In this document: positions 29,240 through 41,824 of the stretch, piece after piece | Layout of the letters: every line of letters begins with the position of its first letter | Numbering within the stretch: the stretch's first letter is position 1 | DNA from: Amia ocellicauda | Taxonomy: Eukaryota; Chordata; Actinopteri; Amiiformes; Amiidae | DNA length: 64,000 nucleotides | Assembly (NCBI RefSeq): GCF_036373705.1 | Contig: NW_027102721.1 | Location: 62,001-126,000 of the forward strand | Reading direction: 5' to 3' | Notes under the pieces: generated by a model | What the model was told of the DNA's origin: nothing | The model's input: only the letters and a program-made list of their open reading frames with translations | The model's database searches: none | Made by a program: the position numbers and the translations under genes

Positions 29240-31148
29240 TGGAGAATGCGGGCATCGATCCCGCTGCCTCTCGCATGCTGTAGCGTAAGGTACACTTATA
29301 CATTTCAATTAAAGAAGTGAATTTAGAGTATCACCTTATCACGAATCCTGGAATCTTGTAGAACTCAATTTCTGTAATAATTGGACGCAGACACCAATTC
29401 CAAAGATATAAATTGTCAAATGTATTCAAAACAAAGACTAAATGTAGCACTACACTAATTATACAAAAGGGAAAAACTAATTACAATTCAACTCTAGATC
29501 AACAAATCGAAGACAAATCACTTCCGTGACCAAATTAAAGACCATGGGATCACATATGATAACACAAATCGTTAAACAAAAAAGGTTATAAACACATTGA
29601 CTACAATACCGGTTAGTAAGACGAAGGTGAGTCTCTCGTTAGTATTATTAGTCAGACATTAAATAACTACGCAGGTTAGTATTTATGTCAGGTAACTTCA
29701 CGTTATATATATATATCAGTCTCATTCACGTTTAGGTGCCGAGAAAGATCCTATCATTACTTGTTACCACAATTTCCCTTAACTGATTATTATTCAATGA
29801 TTAAGGATAGGCAGAGCCACCAATAATCTAATGTCTATTAACTTGTGTCAATTTCAGACTAAACAGTTAAACAGGAATGAGAAGATATTTCTCGGCATTG
29901 ACAGATTTTATTTCTAAAATTATCAACAAAACAGTTTAATGCAACACACATTTATATTTAAGAAAACTAAATGATATTACACATTCTAGAGTTATGAATA
30001 ACAGATTAACATTTCTAATTGATTTCTCAAATGTCATGAATCATGAACTCCAAACTGTTAAACTTATCTGAACTTCGTCGCAGAGAGGCCTCTCTGGCTT
30101 CGGGCTCAGATAACAGCACACGGCACGAGGTCCGTGTGGTTTGGAACAAAGGCAGTCCGGTTCGGCTTTGTCCAAGAACTTCCACTCAGTCGATACACCT
30201 GGAAGTTGGGGTTTCGCGAAAGTAGAGTCGTTTCCAAACAGATTTTCCACTGGTTTGAAGGCTCCAAGGTTGTGCACAAAATCTTCTTGGCAAGCAGGGT
30301 CTCTCACCGTACTTATTTGAAGACAAAGTCTTTGAGGAAAGCAGGGCCGTGTTTGTTCCAAGGGTCAAGTTTCTTAAGACTCAAATAGCTATTTAAATGA
30401 CTGACACTTTCGTATACAGTCGACTTAGTCAATTGTCCAGCTGTAAAACTCCACTGATCAGGTGGGCACAGGCGGGCAGCGCAGTCTGTAAAGTTCTTTA
30501 TTTAATAAAGTCCTTTAAAAGAATTCTTCGTACGGCTCAATCTCCTTCTCCCAGTTTAACTCTTCTGTTGCCGGCAAAGACTTAGTTGGTTTCTGGTTCC
30601 GGTTCTGGCAACAGAGCTACAGGTTGAGCTGTGGCAGCGAGTTACTGGTTCAGGTGAGAGAGAGCGAGAAAGACTGTCCGCTGTTCCTTATAGTCTGTCA
30701 GATCAAGAGGTGATTGGTTCTTGAGTTTTTGAGATTGGATTTCGGTTTCAGCCCCCAGTGTCCTATTGGAGGGGGGCTTGATTTATGACTGATGTCAATC
30801 CATGCCATCTTTTGGAAATGCCGGTTGGCCTGGGTTCGTAGCTCTATGTCGGGATTTCGGCTCTCGTCCACTTCAAAGAGTTTTTATCACCTACAGGCCC
30901 CTTTCTCCAGACATCTCATAGCAGAATTCCAAACTATTTGGCCTCTTCTTGGTGCCATCCTCCCCAAAACTGTCACTTTGATGCAAACCAGTTCCAAGCT
31001 GATGAGCTAAGGGAATCTGATAACTTTGGGGGGGAGAGGTTTTCTTTAGATCAGTGCTTCAGCTCAGAGCCCAAATGCTCTTATCCAAATACACCCAACA
31101 TAACGCTACAATGCTAAGCGAGCGCTCTACCACGTGAGCTAATCCTCA
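29240..31148 (-). pseudogene. Split tRNA-Ala(AGC), unit D/E junction (31111-31148 and 29240-29278)
   Basis: Same split, flanked by ATGC on both sides of the insertion. Confidence 0.83.
29279..31110. mobile_element. LTR-like insertion, 1,832 bp, unit D
   Basis: Starts TGTAGCGT and ends ACGCTACA. Two bases longer than other copies through a longer TA repeat near 29704. Confidence 0.72.
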
Positions 31149-31444
31149 GGGCTCTCGGTGAGGCCGACCCCCACTTCTTCAGTCTTTAAGTGGCACGTCG
31201 CGAGTAAGTCCTTTCCTGCGCTTCAGGCAAGCTTGCAGCCAACTGCGGACGACTTTCCTTCCTCGGTGGCAGCCATCGTGCCGCAATAGAAAAGGATTGT
31301 CATGAGCAAAACTTTCAAAGTGACCGAAAAGAACACGGCCCGTCGTGTGATGTGATTTACATGAGCTCCAGAAACGTTCATGGACATATGTATATAAGTA
31401 AGGATTTAATCACAGATAGAGAGAGAGAAAATGCACCACACAGG

Positions 31445-31625
31445 AGTAGATAGTAGGGTTTTTTGGGCGCGGCCTATTTTGTTATGACGTATGCCCTAAG
31501 CTTATTAATATTCCTACGTCATAATTGGGGGGCGTGATTTTAGAGTTATTTCCTTAATTATTCCTACGTCATATCCGTCAGAAAGTGTACACCCCTAAAA
31601 CCCTGAACAACAAGGCCACCCATAA
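31445..31625 (+). repeat. Polinton 2 left terminal inverted repeat, 181 bp
   Basis: Pairs with 46963-47143 over the full 181 bp. Contains the same TGACGTA/TACGTCA motifs as Polinton 1. Confidence 0.93.
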
Positions 31626-32999
31626 CCGGTTGTTCTTGTTGTTCTTGTTGGTCAACTGTAGAGTGTGAATGGGTCGGCTCTTCCTGTAGTGGTTGGGGGT
31701 CTTTTTTAAATATACATGTAAGGGGCCCAGGTCTTAACAATGCCATTTTGAATAGTGCGTTTATCATATTCACACTGTCTCTGTCTCTGTCTCTGTCTGT
31801 CTCTCTCTCTCTGTCTCTCTCGCCCAAGCATTTTATAAGATCAACAAGTTCTGTTGTCTGTAATGGTCCCAGGTCTTAACAATGCCATTTTGAATAGTGC
31901 GTTTATCATATTCACACTGGCTCTGTCTCTGTCTGTCTCTATATCTCTCTCTCTCGCCCAATCATTTTATAAGATCAACAAGTTCTGTTGTCTGTAATGG
32001 TCACAGGTCCTAACAATTCCTGTTTTGCATAGGGTACTTATGTTAACCCCAATGTATATGGCTCTGTCTCTCCCCTCAAATTTAATTAAAAATAAAATTT
32101 AAAAAAAGAGGGTGTGTGTGTGTGTGGGTGTTTGTCGGTATAGGTTAATTGTTTTTGTAAAAAAAAAAAAAAAAAAAAAAAAGCTGTGGTTATATTTTAT
32201 CTCACACATAATGTGTTCATTCGTTTTACTTAAATACATTCTAGGGTCTTAAAGCTCATAAGAGTTAGACTTAAGATAAGGATATGTTTTTAAGGTATTT
32301 TAGCAGGCTCAATCCCTGATGATAAGGAATCATTTAAAAAATAAAAACAACTGATCACTCAATGCTAAATAGATCACAACACTCAAGGCTAAATCACTCA
32401 CACCACGGGGGACGGGGGTGGGCTCAGACAAACGTAGGCATGGCGTGTGGTCTCAAAACATTCAGAATACTTTTAAACTATATAATTTATAAGCTTTGTA
32501 AAATAAACCCAAATATCTCTTTTGTGGGGATAAACGCTGTTCTGAGTAGTTTGTGACTTGTTTAATACCAAAGAAAGCATCGCTATTAAAAAAAAATAAA
32601 AAATCACTGTAAAAGCGCTACTTATTTTAGATCTTTATAGTTATTTTCTTGGCTCAGGTTGTTTTTTAGCGCGTATAAAGGCCTGAAATATTCTTAGTGT
32701 TTATTGACTATAGGTCTTGATGCTTAAAAATGTTTTTTTGAGAGACCAAAAGGTTCTAATAAAAGTTTAGAGTAGAGAGGAGAGAGATCGTCGCCATCTG
32801 GTTTCTATTTGAAATTGATGCAGGGTCATTTTATTGGTTGGTTTTGATATGTTAATTGGTAACAGGACGGCACAAAGGCCAGCCCAGAACAATGCCTTAC
32901 AAGCAGATCCGGCATCCGGCCATCAGTATAAGTATGAAGGTCTGGTCTTCAGCTCGACAGACTCATACTGACCTTTCGATTTAAGCCTAAAGGTCAACA
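31626..32999. promoter_or_regulatory. Polinton 2 left non-coding region
   Basis: Same layout as 8026-9377: two-and-a-half CT-rich tandem repeats, a poly(A) tract and TATA-like boxes. The CT microsatellite in the first repeat is longer than in Polinton 1. Confidence 0.55.
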
Positions 33000-35037
33000 A
33001 TGTCCGGAAACAACATCAACGACTTCGATTTAAACGAGTTTTTAGGTAAGTCTTCAGATTATTTTCATTGACTCAGAGCGGGTTGTGGGCATGTATTGTA
33101 AATAAGGTTATAACATCTGTTTTAAGTTCTGTAAAATTATTTTTCAGCCAGTCAACAGGAGTTAATTCCCAACGCTGAGGAGATCATCTGGAACAACGAC
33201 GGTAAGATTTTTGTGTTTGCGCTCAAGGGTTCTTATGTATGGGTGTGTGGTTGTGTTTTGAAGCGGCTCATTAGAGTTATGAAAACGTTTTAATATATAT
33301 TAATGGCGGTCTCTTTAATTACACAGAAACTATCGAAAGGCCTGTGATTAATGTCTCCGAGGATCAACCAAGAGAAGTGGTTGTCCCTAGACAGGCTGTC
33401 TGCCGACCGGGTAAAAACTAAACCCCTGTTTGTTTGTATAACGTTTCTGTAAGATGTTTGAGGCCCGTTTTGTTAATTTTAAAAAATATCCTTTCTAACA
33501 GTATTAAGAAACGTGGTTCGAGACAACGAAAGGCCTTCCACATCGAGGGCTTGTTTAGTTTTACCTTCGAGAACCGTAACCTTTCAAGAATCTGAAAGGC
33601 CGTCAGCCCCTGTATCTGATAGCGGTGAGTATATATCTGCCGCTTGTAAGAGGTTAAAGCTTTTTATAAAGCGGGGTGGTTAAAGGTTAAACATGTCTCT
33701 TACCTTCACAGAAGTGCAAAAAGCTAAACCAGCTGAAAAACATAAGAAACGATTATTCTTTGGAGGTAAGTAAGATCTTTCAAACTTTAATGTTTTTAAA
33801 AGGGTTTTGTTTGCCCGTTGAGGGCTAATATTTAAGCGAGGGGTGCCCATTTCCTGTAGGTCTTGGGGGTTCTGGGAAAGATCATTAGAAGTCCGGACAG
33901 GTCTAGGCTTGTTTCTGGGGCATGTGTTTAGAAATGACCGATTGCCCGACCGTCTGGTTAGGAAGTAAAGCTGTCCGAAAGGTTTTAGTAAGTTGTTTGG
34001 CTTATCTCCCGCAATTATACTTCTGTTTTAAAGTGGCTGTAGGAAAAGGCTTGAAGGTGTTCATTGTATTTAATATTTAAACAGATCGTGAAAACGTTTG
34101 TGAAACAGGAAGTCCCGGGATCAGGAAGCGTTTACACTTGGAAGGTTCGTTTAAAAATGAAATGTGGTGTGTGTGTGTGTATAAAAAGTGTTTTATTAAC
34201 AATATTACATTTAAGAAACAGTTTATTTACAGAGGCTTCTCTGTTTTACATTTATTATCAAGTCCTAATAAATATATTGTCTGTAAATAATAAGGCGTTG
34301 TAGTGAATGTCTAAGCCTATTTTCAAAGGTCTAAAAAAGCTAAAGGTTTTGAAGGTCCTGGGCATGTTGTTTTAAGTTTGATTTCTGTCGCCGTTTAAAG
34401 ATGTAAATGTAATGTATATTTTTATTCTTCCCAAGACTCTTGGGATAGTCATTCTGTGGATGAGCTATTGAGGACAATTACCCCGTCTAAGTGGGATCAA
34501 ACATCTTCCCCGGAGAGATCACCGAGAGGATCCCCCACGGTGGTCTTGGAGACCCCCCAACATCTACTCAGGCCACAGCCTTCTGGGGGTAATTCAACAA
34601 TCCAGATTCAGCCCGCCGCATTGTCGGGCGGAACAAATACAGGCAACCAACAACCTCAGGGGTCGCCGTCAGTCAGGGTTGACACACCACCCAACGACGG
34701 ACTGGTTTCAACATCGTCCCCCCAGCCCCGTTTCTTGGCTACAGAAACGCTGAACAGTACACCGCGATTGGCCAGGGTGTCACCGCAAAGGCCTTCTTGG
34801 TCTCCGTCCGTGAGTATACGCTCGCTCCCTGCCTCCTTCGACCGAGATTTACCGGAGCGACCATCCTTTGCAGCTGAGCCAGGATACCATCCCCCGGAGC
34901 TACTTCCTGAAGGTCGGCATGAGTTGCTACATACCTTGTTACTAAATCAAAGACTTGTGTTAGTGGGGCAAAACCTTGTGATAGAGAGCCAAAACACCCT
35001 TATTAATACCCTTACTAACGAATTGTACCGTATTTAA
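33000..35037 (+). CDS. Polinton 2 spliced gene of unknown function
   Basis: Counterpart of 9378-11413, with the same start, splice-site layout and terminal segment. Confidence 0.55.
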
Positions 35038-35100
35038 TGTTTTAATAGATACAAAACGCCTTACTATTGTGGGTTGTTGGAAAAATAAAAAATAAAAAAA

Positions 35101-35304
35101 ATGTCCGGACTTGGTAAAAGAACTCACAAACTAAAGGATTATGAACAAGTTAGGGCCCCAAAAAGACCTTCCCGAGAGAACACCCTCGGCCCTGTTGTGA
35201 ACTCCTCTGATGTCCCAATGAACCAGGAACTATTACAAATGATAAATGATTTAAATAACCCCCAATCACCACCGATAGAATGTGAATTACCAGACTTACC
35301 GTGA
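35101..35304 (+). CDS. Polinton 2 small ORF, 67 aa
   Basis: Identical in protein sequence to the ORF at 11477 and in the same position before PolB. Confidence 0.5.
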   Translation: MSGLGKRTHKLKDYEQVRAPKRPSRENTLGPVVNSSDVPMNQELLQMINDLNNPQSPPIECELPDLP

Positions 35305-35321
35305 ACCCCGACCTGTTACAA

Positions 35322-38300
35322 ATGGTCAATGATCTAAATAACCACCTCCCAACGGTAGCGCTTATAGAGGTTCAACCCCTAGTTCACCCCAATTTGTTTG
35401 AAATGGTGGAGGCTTTGGAGACGCTACCCCGACCAAATTCTGCCCCTATTATAAATGATTTGAGACAATTAGAACACAGTACGGCGGCAGAAGCAGCCGT
35501 CACTATAGAGGAGGGTCTTGACATTAACCGGGTGGATATCTTTGAAGGACTTTTACAGGCTTTAAATGAGCCTCCTCAAAAAGGGGGTTTTGTAGATGTC
35601 AGCGGTGGGGGTGTTCGGAATGTGGAGGGTTCTGAGACTGATAAGGCTGTGGATGACATGCTCTGTGAGAATGTAGGGGTTGAAGGCTTTGTTCAAAATG
35701 ATGATGTGTCCAAAAGTACCAGTGATCCCGTGATTATAGATAGACCGGCCTATAACAATTTTGAAATGATTCAGCGTTTTAATTTTGCAGATCTTTTAAA
35801 TTGTGACAATTATGCAGAAATATTTGTCAACATACACGAGGCCTTGCAAAACATGCTTGAACAGGTTGCTGAAAGGGTCAGACCTCGAGATGTTGTACAG
35901 TTAGAACTCAGAGGGGATGATTTGTTTAGCAACCTATCTGTAATGCTGAGTGGAGATAATTTAGATGTTGATGAATTTCTGGCTAAAATCGAAGCGTTAT
36001 TGCAAAGTAACGCATCCATCTTAGCTGATGAAAGTCTGTCTCTGGTAATGAATGTGGTTCCTAACCCTGAGGGTAGGGCGCTTAGAAGACTGTCGAAATG
36101 CTTGAAGAACGACATAATTAGGAACAAGCTCAGGCAATTAGTGGTGAGTTCCAATGGGGACAATAAGCTCTGTTTTGCTTACAGTTTAATAAAACTACTC
36201 ACCCCCGACATGCCTGAACCCCAAGCTATGCAAGAGGCTTTAATGCTTCATCAGAGGGCCGGCTTAAACTCTCAACAGATGGTTGCCTTTTCAGACATTG
36301 CCATGTTTGAGGAGTTGTTGTCTTTAAAAATTGTTGTGTGGTACCGTTGTGAGGTAAAGGAAGTATTTGTGAAATTTCAGACACATCCTGAAACCCATAC
36401 ACAGACACTGTTTCTCTTCCTAAGTGATAGTCATTACTTTGGAATAAAGAGTTTGACGGCTTTTTTGGGTTGTTCGTATGTTTGTCATTGGTGTTATAAG
36501 GCCTTCAATGATAAGCTTAAGCACCGCTGTGACGGTTACTGTAACGTCTGTTTCAATCCGCAATGTCGTAAGGGTTTGGCCCCTACCATCCGATGTAAAG
36601 ATTGCTTAAGGATTTGTCTCTCCGCATTCTGTTTTTCCGAACATAAGGTGCAGAGGGCCGCTGCTGAGGGGGTTAAAAAACGGAGTTATTGTGATCAAAC
36701 TAAATATTGCCCGCAGTGTTGCCTCCAGTACCGTTTTCATGAGGTTAAACCACACAAATGTCTGGAACCGAGATGTAGGATCTGTAATGCGGATTTAACC
36801 CCGGGGTCTGAACACCAGTGCTTTATTCAGCCGGTTAAAAAGGAGCCGCCGCACAACCGGTATGTCTTTTTTGATTTTGAATGCCGGCAAGAAAACGGGG
36901 TCCATGTTGCTAATTATATACACTGTATTGACATGTTGGATTGTGAGTGGTCAGCTAGCGGTGAGAGTTGTGTCAGGGATTTCTTTACGCGGTATCGCGG
37001 TCCAAAATACCTCAATTACACATTTATTGCCCACAATGCTAAGGGTTATGATTCTTACATATTGATGAAGTATCTGGTGGAAAATGGGGTGACCCCAAAA
37101 ATAATAGCTCAGGGTAGCAAGATCATGTGTTTCACCGACGAGGCTTTCAACCAACGTTACATAGACTCGTTAAATTTCCTCCCCATGAAATTGAGCGCTT
37201 TGCCTAAAGCTCTGGGTTTTGAGGCTCAGAAGAAAGGTTGGTTCTGCCATTTTTTTAATACTAAGGACACTCAAAATTATCGAGGGTCCTACCCGCCCGC
37301 CTCTTATTATGGGGTTGATACTATGATGTCTCATGAGAGGGAGGAATTCTTTAAATGGTACAATACGGTTAAGGGGGGTGTTTTTGATTTCCGAGAAGAG
37401 ATGGCCGCTTATTGTAAAAATGATGTGGTGATCCTTAAAGAAGCCTGTTTGCGTTTCCGCACCGAGGTTATCAACACGTCGGGTCTCGACCCTTTGCAAA
37501 GTGTGACCATAGCGTCTCTCTGCATGAAAATGTATCGATCCAATTTCTTGCAGAAAAACACTATAGCGGACACCACTTCTGACAACTATCGTGCTAGACA
37601 AAAGAACTTTTCGACTGTCTCCATACAGTGGCTGGAATATCTGAGTGCCCGGGATAACATCTTCATCAGACATGCTTTAAATCAAGAGGAAGTCAAAATG
37701 GGTCCTTACTACTTAGACGGTTTTAGCGACGTGTCCGGGCGGCGTACCGCTTATGAGTTTGCTGGTTGTATTTACCATGGCTGTCCTCAGTGCTTCGACC
37801 CAAACACCTTTAACCCCGTAACACAAAAACTCTGCGGTGATATGTACTATGATTTCCAGGAACGAATTGAAACTTTAAAAAACACCTATGGTTTGAATGT
37901 ACTGGTGATTTGGGAACACGCGTGGACGACCCTGAAGCAACAGGATGTGGGGGTGCAACGGCTTATGGAAACCTTGGACTTTCCTGAACGTCTAGAGCCC
38001 AGGGATGCGTTATTTGGGGGTCGTACCAACGCCCTCTGTTTACATTATGAGGTAAAGGAGGGTGAGAGAGTAGATTACTATGATTTCACCAGTCTGTACC
38101 CTTATGTCAACAAGACCAAAATGTACCCGGTGGGGCATCCAACCATTGTTTATCGTGACTTTCTCGAAATCGGACAGTACTTTGGTTTGATCAAAGTCAC
38201 CATGTACCCTCCTCGTGAGCTGTTCCTACCCGTGTTGCCTTACAGGTGTTCGGGAAAATTGATGTTCCCTCTGTGTAGAACGTGTGTGGAAACTGAAAAT

Positions 38301-39338
38301 CAAAATACCTCTTGTCTGCACAGTGATGACGAGAGAGCGCTGACGGGTGTCTGGTGTAGCATTGAGCTTGACAAGGCGGTGGAGAAAGGTTACAGAGTCG
38401 GTAAGGTGTATGAGGTTTGGCATTTTTCTGAAAAATCTGATACTCTTTTTGCTGAGTACATTATGACCCATCTGAAAGGGAAACAGGAGGCATCGGGCTA
38501 TCCCTCATGGTGTGTTGACTCCGCTGCCAAAGAGCGGTACGTTCAGCAATATTTTGAAAAGGAAGGGATCCGTCTAGAGCCGGGGAACATAACTGTAAAC
38601 CCCGCCAAGAGACAAATGTCCAAACTGATTTTAAACAGTCTGTGGCGTAAGTTTGGGGAAAGAAATAACCGTCTAAACACAACCTTGATTAAAACCCCTG
38701 AACAGTTTATAGAATTTATCTTTTCCAAACAACATGCAGTATCACACTTTCAATTCTTAAATGACCACGTGGCACAGGTCCAGTGGAGGGCCCCTAAAGA
38801 TTTCCCCACCAAACAGGGAAACGTTAATGTTTTCATAGCGGTTTTTACCACGGCTTACGCCCGGCTTGATCTGTACAACTTAATGGATCAGCTGCAGGAA
38901 CGCACGCTCTATCATGATACTGACTCTGTAATCTTTGTCACCAGGCCAGGGGATTGGGTCCCTCCCCTCGGGGACTACCTTGGGGAGTTAACGAGCGAGC
39001 TAGATCCTCAGGACCACATAGTGGAGTTTGTTTCAGGGGGTCCTAAGACTTACGCATACAGAACGGCTGCGGGTAAGACCTGTATGAAAGTTAAGGGTTT
39101 CACTCTGAACCATTGTAACAACAAGCTCATTAACATCAAGTCTCTGACGACCCTGGTACAAAGTTTTGTAACCGAGAAAGACGCGCCTCCTCGCGAGATT
39201 ATTACAGCCGGAAATCAGATCTATCACAATAAAAAGGGGTACACATTGGAAAATAGATCACTAAACAAACGGTTCAGGGTGGTGTACAATAAAAGAGTGT
39301 TGAAGACTGATTATACCACTCTGCCTTATGGATATTAG
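35322..39338 (+). CDS. Polinton 2 DNA polymerase B
   Basis: Counterpart of 11698-15714, full length and with the same domain order; differs by about a dozen residues. Confidence 0.93.
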   Translation: MVNDLNNHLPTVALIEVQPLVHPNLFEMVEALETLPRPNSAPIINDLRQLEHSTAAEAAVTIEEGLDINRVDIFEGLLQALNEPPQKGGFVDVSGGGVRNVEGSETDKAVDDMLCENVGVEGFVQNDDVSKSTSDPVIIDRPAYNNFEMIQRFNFADLLNCDNYAEIFVNIHEALQNMLEQVAERVRPRDVVQLELRGDDLFSNLSVMLSGDNLDVDEFLAKIEALLQSNASILADESLSLVMNVVPNPEGRALRRLSKCLKNDIIRNKLRQLVVSSNGDNKLCFAYSLIKLLTPDMPEPQAMQEALMLHQRAGLNSQQMVAFSDIAMFEELLSLKIVVWYRCEVKEVFVKFQTHPETHTQTLFLFLSDSHYFGIKSLTAFLGCSYVCHWCYKAFNDKLKHRCDGYCNVCFNPQCRKGLAPTIRCKDCLRICLSAFCFSEHKVQRAAAEGVKKRSYCDQTKYCPQCCLQYRFHEVKPHKCLEPRCRICNADLTPGSEHQCFIQPVKKEPPHNRYVFFDFECRQENGVHVANYIHCIDMLDCEWSASGESCVRDFFTRYRGPKYLNYTFIAHNAKGYDSYILMKYLVENGVTPKIIAQGSKIMCFTDEAFNQRYIDSLNFLPMKLSALPKALGFEAQKKGWFCHFFNTKDTQNYRGSYPPASYYGVDTMMSHEREEFFKWYNTVKGGVFDFREEMAAYCKNDVVILKEACLRFRTEVINTSGLDPLQSVTIASLCMKMYRSNFLQKNTIADTTSDNYRARQKNFSTVSIQWLEYLSARDNIFIRHALNQEEVKMGPYYLDGFSDVSGRRTAYEFAGCIYHGCPQCFDPNTFNPVTQKLCGDMYYDFQERIETLKNTYGLNVLVIWEHAWTTLKQQDVGVQRLMETLDFPERLEPRDALFGGRTNALCLHYEVKEGERVDYYDFTSLYPYVNKTKMYPVGHPTIVYRDFLEIGQYFGLIKVTMYPPRELFLPVLPYRCSGKLMFPLCRTCVETENQNTSCLHSDDERALTGVWCSIELDKAVEKGYRVGKVYEVWHFSEKSDTLFAEYIMTHLKGKQEASGYPSWCVDSAAKERYVQQYFEKEGIRLEPGNITVNPAKRQMSKLILNSLWRKFGERNNRLNTTLIKTPEQFIEFIFSKQHAVSHFQFLNDHVAQVQWRAPKDFPTKQGNVNVFIAVFTTAYARLDLYNLMDQLQERTLYHDTDSVIFVTRPGDWVPPLGDYLGELTSELDPQDHIVEFVSGGPKTYAYRTAAGKTCMKVKGFTLNHCNNKLINIKSLTTLVQSFVTEKDAPPREIITAGNQIYHNKKGYTLENRSLNKRFRVVYNKRVLKTDYTTLPYGY

Positions 39339-39999
39339 CAGTGGTTTTGATAACAGACTTCAACACCCTTTCTCCTGTATTATAGCCGGTCCCTCCAATT
39401 CGAGTAAGAGCTATCTTATAAAGAACATCATAGAAGATGTGGACGCAACCGTGTCCCAAGCTCTTGACAACATAGTGTGGTGTTACTCTTGCTGGCAACC
39501 TCTCTACGATGATTTGGCATCAAAAAAAAATAATCTGAAATTTGTGCAAGGTCTCCCCGCCTCGTTGTGTGACGATGACCTGTTCCCGCCCGGACAAACT
39601 AATCTAGTGATCCTTGATGACCTGATGGAGCAGGCCGGTGACAACAGTGAAGTGGAAAAAGCTTTCACAAAGTACACTCATCATAGGAATTTAAGTATTA
39701 TTTATTTAGTTCAAAATCTATTTTTTCAAGGTAAAAAAAGCCGCACTATTAATTTAAATGCCAATTATATAATTCTTTTTAAAAACCCCAGAGATAAACT
39801 ACAGGTCACCGTCTTGGCTCGTCAAATGTACCCTAACCAGACCAAATTCTTTTTGGAGGCATTTGAGGATGCCACCAAAAAACCCTACGGGTACTTGATT
39901 GTGGACTTAAAAGCACAAACCCCAGAAGACTTTCGCCTCAGAACAGGTTTGTGCCCGCCCGATTGGCCGGCAGTGTATGTGCTAAAGAAAAGGAAATAA
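39328..39999 (+). CDS. Polinton 2 packaging ATPase
   Basis: Counterpart of 15704-16375, 223 aa and overlapping PolB by 11 bases. Differs by a few residues. Confidence 0.88.
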   Translation: MDISSGFDNRLQHPFSCIIAGPSNSSKSYLIKNIIEDVDATVSQALDNIVWCYSCWQPLYDDLASKKNNLKFVQGLPASLCDDDLFPPGQTNLVILDDLMEQAGDNSEVEKAFTKYTHHRNLSIIYLVQNLFFQGKKSRTINLNANYIILFKNPRDKLQVTVLARQMYPNQTKFFLEAFEDATKKPYGYLIVDLKAQTPEDFRLRTGLCPPDWPAVYVLKKRK

Positions 40000-40005
40000 A
40001 TAAGA

Positions 40006-40341
40006 ATGTCTGTTCGGATTAAAAGAAATCTGCCGCTTTTGCAAATGTTATTTGAGGGGAGCCCGCGCCATAGGAAAGCTGTGCTGGCAGGGGCCCCCTC
40101 GGATTTGATCGAGACCCTGTGTGAAATAGCTTTTAACATCTTACGCGGTAATATACCCCTAACCCCTTCTCAACATTCTAAACTCAAAAAACAAAAAGCG
40201 GTTATCAAGATCATCGCTAATAAGAAGTATTCTATTAAAAGAAAAAGAAAGAAGATTAATCAAACCGGAGGTTTTATAGGACCGCTGTTGAGCATAGCCG
40301 TGCCTTTCCTAACCAGTCTTCTAGCTTCTAGAGTGGGTTAA
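40006..40341 (+). CDS. Polinton 2 PX-like basic protein
   Basis: Same protein sequence as the copy at 16382. Confidence 0.75.
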   Translation: MSVRIKRNLPLLQMLFEGSPRHRKAVLAGAPSDLIETLCEIAFNILRGNIPLTPSQHSKLKKQKAVIKIIANKKYSIKRKRKKINQTGGFIGPLLSIAVPFLTSLLASRVG

Positions 40342-40343
40342 TA

Positions 40344-41087
40344 ATGGAATATGCTCAGAAAATGTTTTTGATCCCTCAGGAGCAGCTTGAGAAACTGAGA
40401 AAAAATGTTGTCGGGCCAGAGCCCATTAGACAAATGGCCGAAAACAACCTGGACTCTGAAATGAAAGCTATACTGGCCAGGGCCGATTTAAATCAGTATT
40501 CCAAAGCCCAGATGTATAGCAACACGTTACAGCGCTACCTCCGTCTGGTTAGACAGGGTGAAAAAGATCAAAACATTTTAACTTTAACCATGGCCTCTCA
40601 AGAAAATGGTTCTGGGACTGATGCGGGGGGTACGGTTGATAAAGATGTTGCGGTGCCCGAACCTGTTGAGAGTTCAGAGGGAGATGTTGTAATGGATGTT
40701 TTGAGAAACATGCCGGCCAGAAGCAAAAGACATGCAGAATATATTCTGCACAAAATGGTTCAGAAACCGCGGGTAACGACTTGGAATGAACAGGGTGAAT
40801 TTGTTTTTAAAGGACAACTGATCAAAGGTTCACACATGTTTGATTTGTTGAAGAGTGTCACTAGCACTAATAAGGTACCCGATAGTCGCCGACCTGTAGG
40901 CTGGAATGCTTTCCTACAGGCGATGGCCTGTCTGAACATGCCCCAATCAACAGTCCCTAACCAGGAAACGCGACAAAAAATCCGTCTGTGTAAAGAGGTG
41001 GTGACTGATCTGACGCCGATATCTCATTACTCTGACCGTGTTGAGCAACCCTCCTCAGGATCTATCCATCGTTGGGAAGCTTATTAA
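40344..41087 (+). CDS. Polinton 2 conserved structural-type protein, 247 aa
   Basis: Counterpart of 16720-17463 with two visible residue differences. Confidence 0.7.
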   Translation: MEYAQKMFLIPQEQLEKLRKNVVGPEPIRQMAENNLDSEMKAILARADLNQYSKAQMYSNTLQRYLRLVRQGEKDQNILTLTMASQENGSGTDAGGTVDKDVAVPEPVESSEGDVVMDVLRNMPARSKRHAEYILHKMVQKPRVTTWNEQGEFVFKGQLIKGSHMFDLLKSVTSTNKVPDSRRPVGWNAFLQAMACLNMPQSTVPNQETRQKIRLCKEVVTDLTPISHYSDRVEQPSSGSIHRWEAY

Positions 41088-41265
41088 TCTCATGTTTTTA
41101 TTTGTCTCCCCTGTAAATAAGGAACCGACAAACAATTTTTTTATTTTTTATTTTTATTTTCAAATGTTGTACATTTATTTATAACATAACCCTGCTTTGT
41201 ATAAGATTTGTGTTGAATAAAAACAAAACTAATGATTCAAAGGCTGTTTTCATTATTTTTTCACT

Positions 41266-41823
41266 TTAACACGCATGACATCTTTTAAAATCCTCACAAG
41301 AACACCCCATCTGTATACATGGCTGGCTAGGGTCGTAAGTAATTGTGTTATAAGGGGGGGTCCACAGTGTCCTGACAAACTCTGCCACTTTTTTATCATT
41401 TTGGCCTAAATCCTCACTGTACAAGGACATAATATCGGGGTATGACCTTCCTTTAGATCTATGATATAAGAAAAACACACAGTGTTGACCACAAGTGAAG
41501 GTCTGAAGACTTTGTACTTGACGACCGCTGTAAATGGTTTCTTGACAGTTGTTGAGCAGAAAGTTATTGATCTTCCGAGGGAAAGGTCTGAAATCCGGGG
41601 GGTTTCCATAGGAATCAAAAAATTCCCCACGGCGGTCCTCCCTTAGATAAATAGCCAGCCAATGTTCTCCGGGCATATTTTTAGGGTGTGTGTTGATTAT
41701 GTACATTGCAGGTAAATTCTTGATCTTAAATTTAGGCAGCTGGTCGCAGGCGTAGACTCCTTGAAACACTTTCCGTGAGCCGTCCAGGGCATTCATGATG
41801 TGGTTGAGCTCTCTGGTGTTCAT
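41266..41823 (-). CDS. Polinton 2 adenain-like protease
   Basis: Counterpart of 17642-18199. The His, Asp and Cys motifs are present. It follows the same convergent polyadenylation region (41088-41265). Confidence 0.9.
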   Translation of the reverse strand: MNTRELNHIMNALDGSRKVFQGVYACDQLPKFKIKNLPAMYIINTHPKNMPGEHWLAIYLREDRRGEFFDSYGNPPDFRPFPRKINNFLLNNCQETIYSGRQVQSLQTFTCGQHCVFFLYHRSKGRSYPDIMSLYSEDLGQNDKKVAEFVRTLWTPPYNTITYDPSQPCIQMGCSCEDFKRCHAC

Positions 41824-41824
41824 T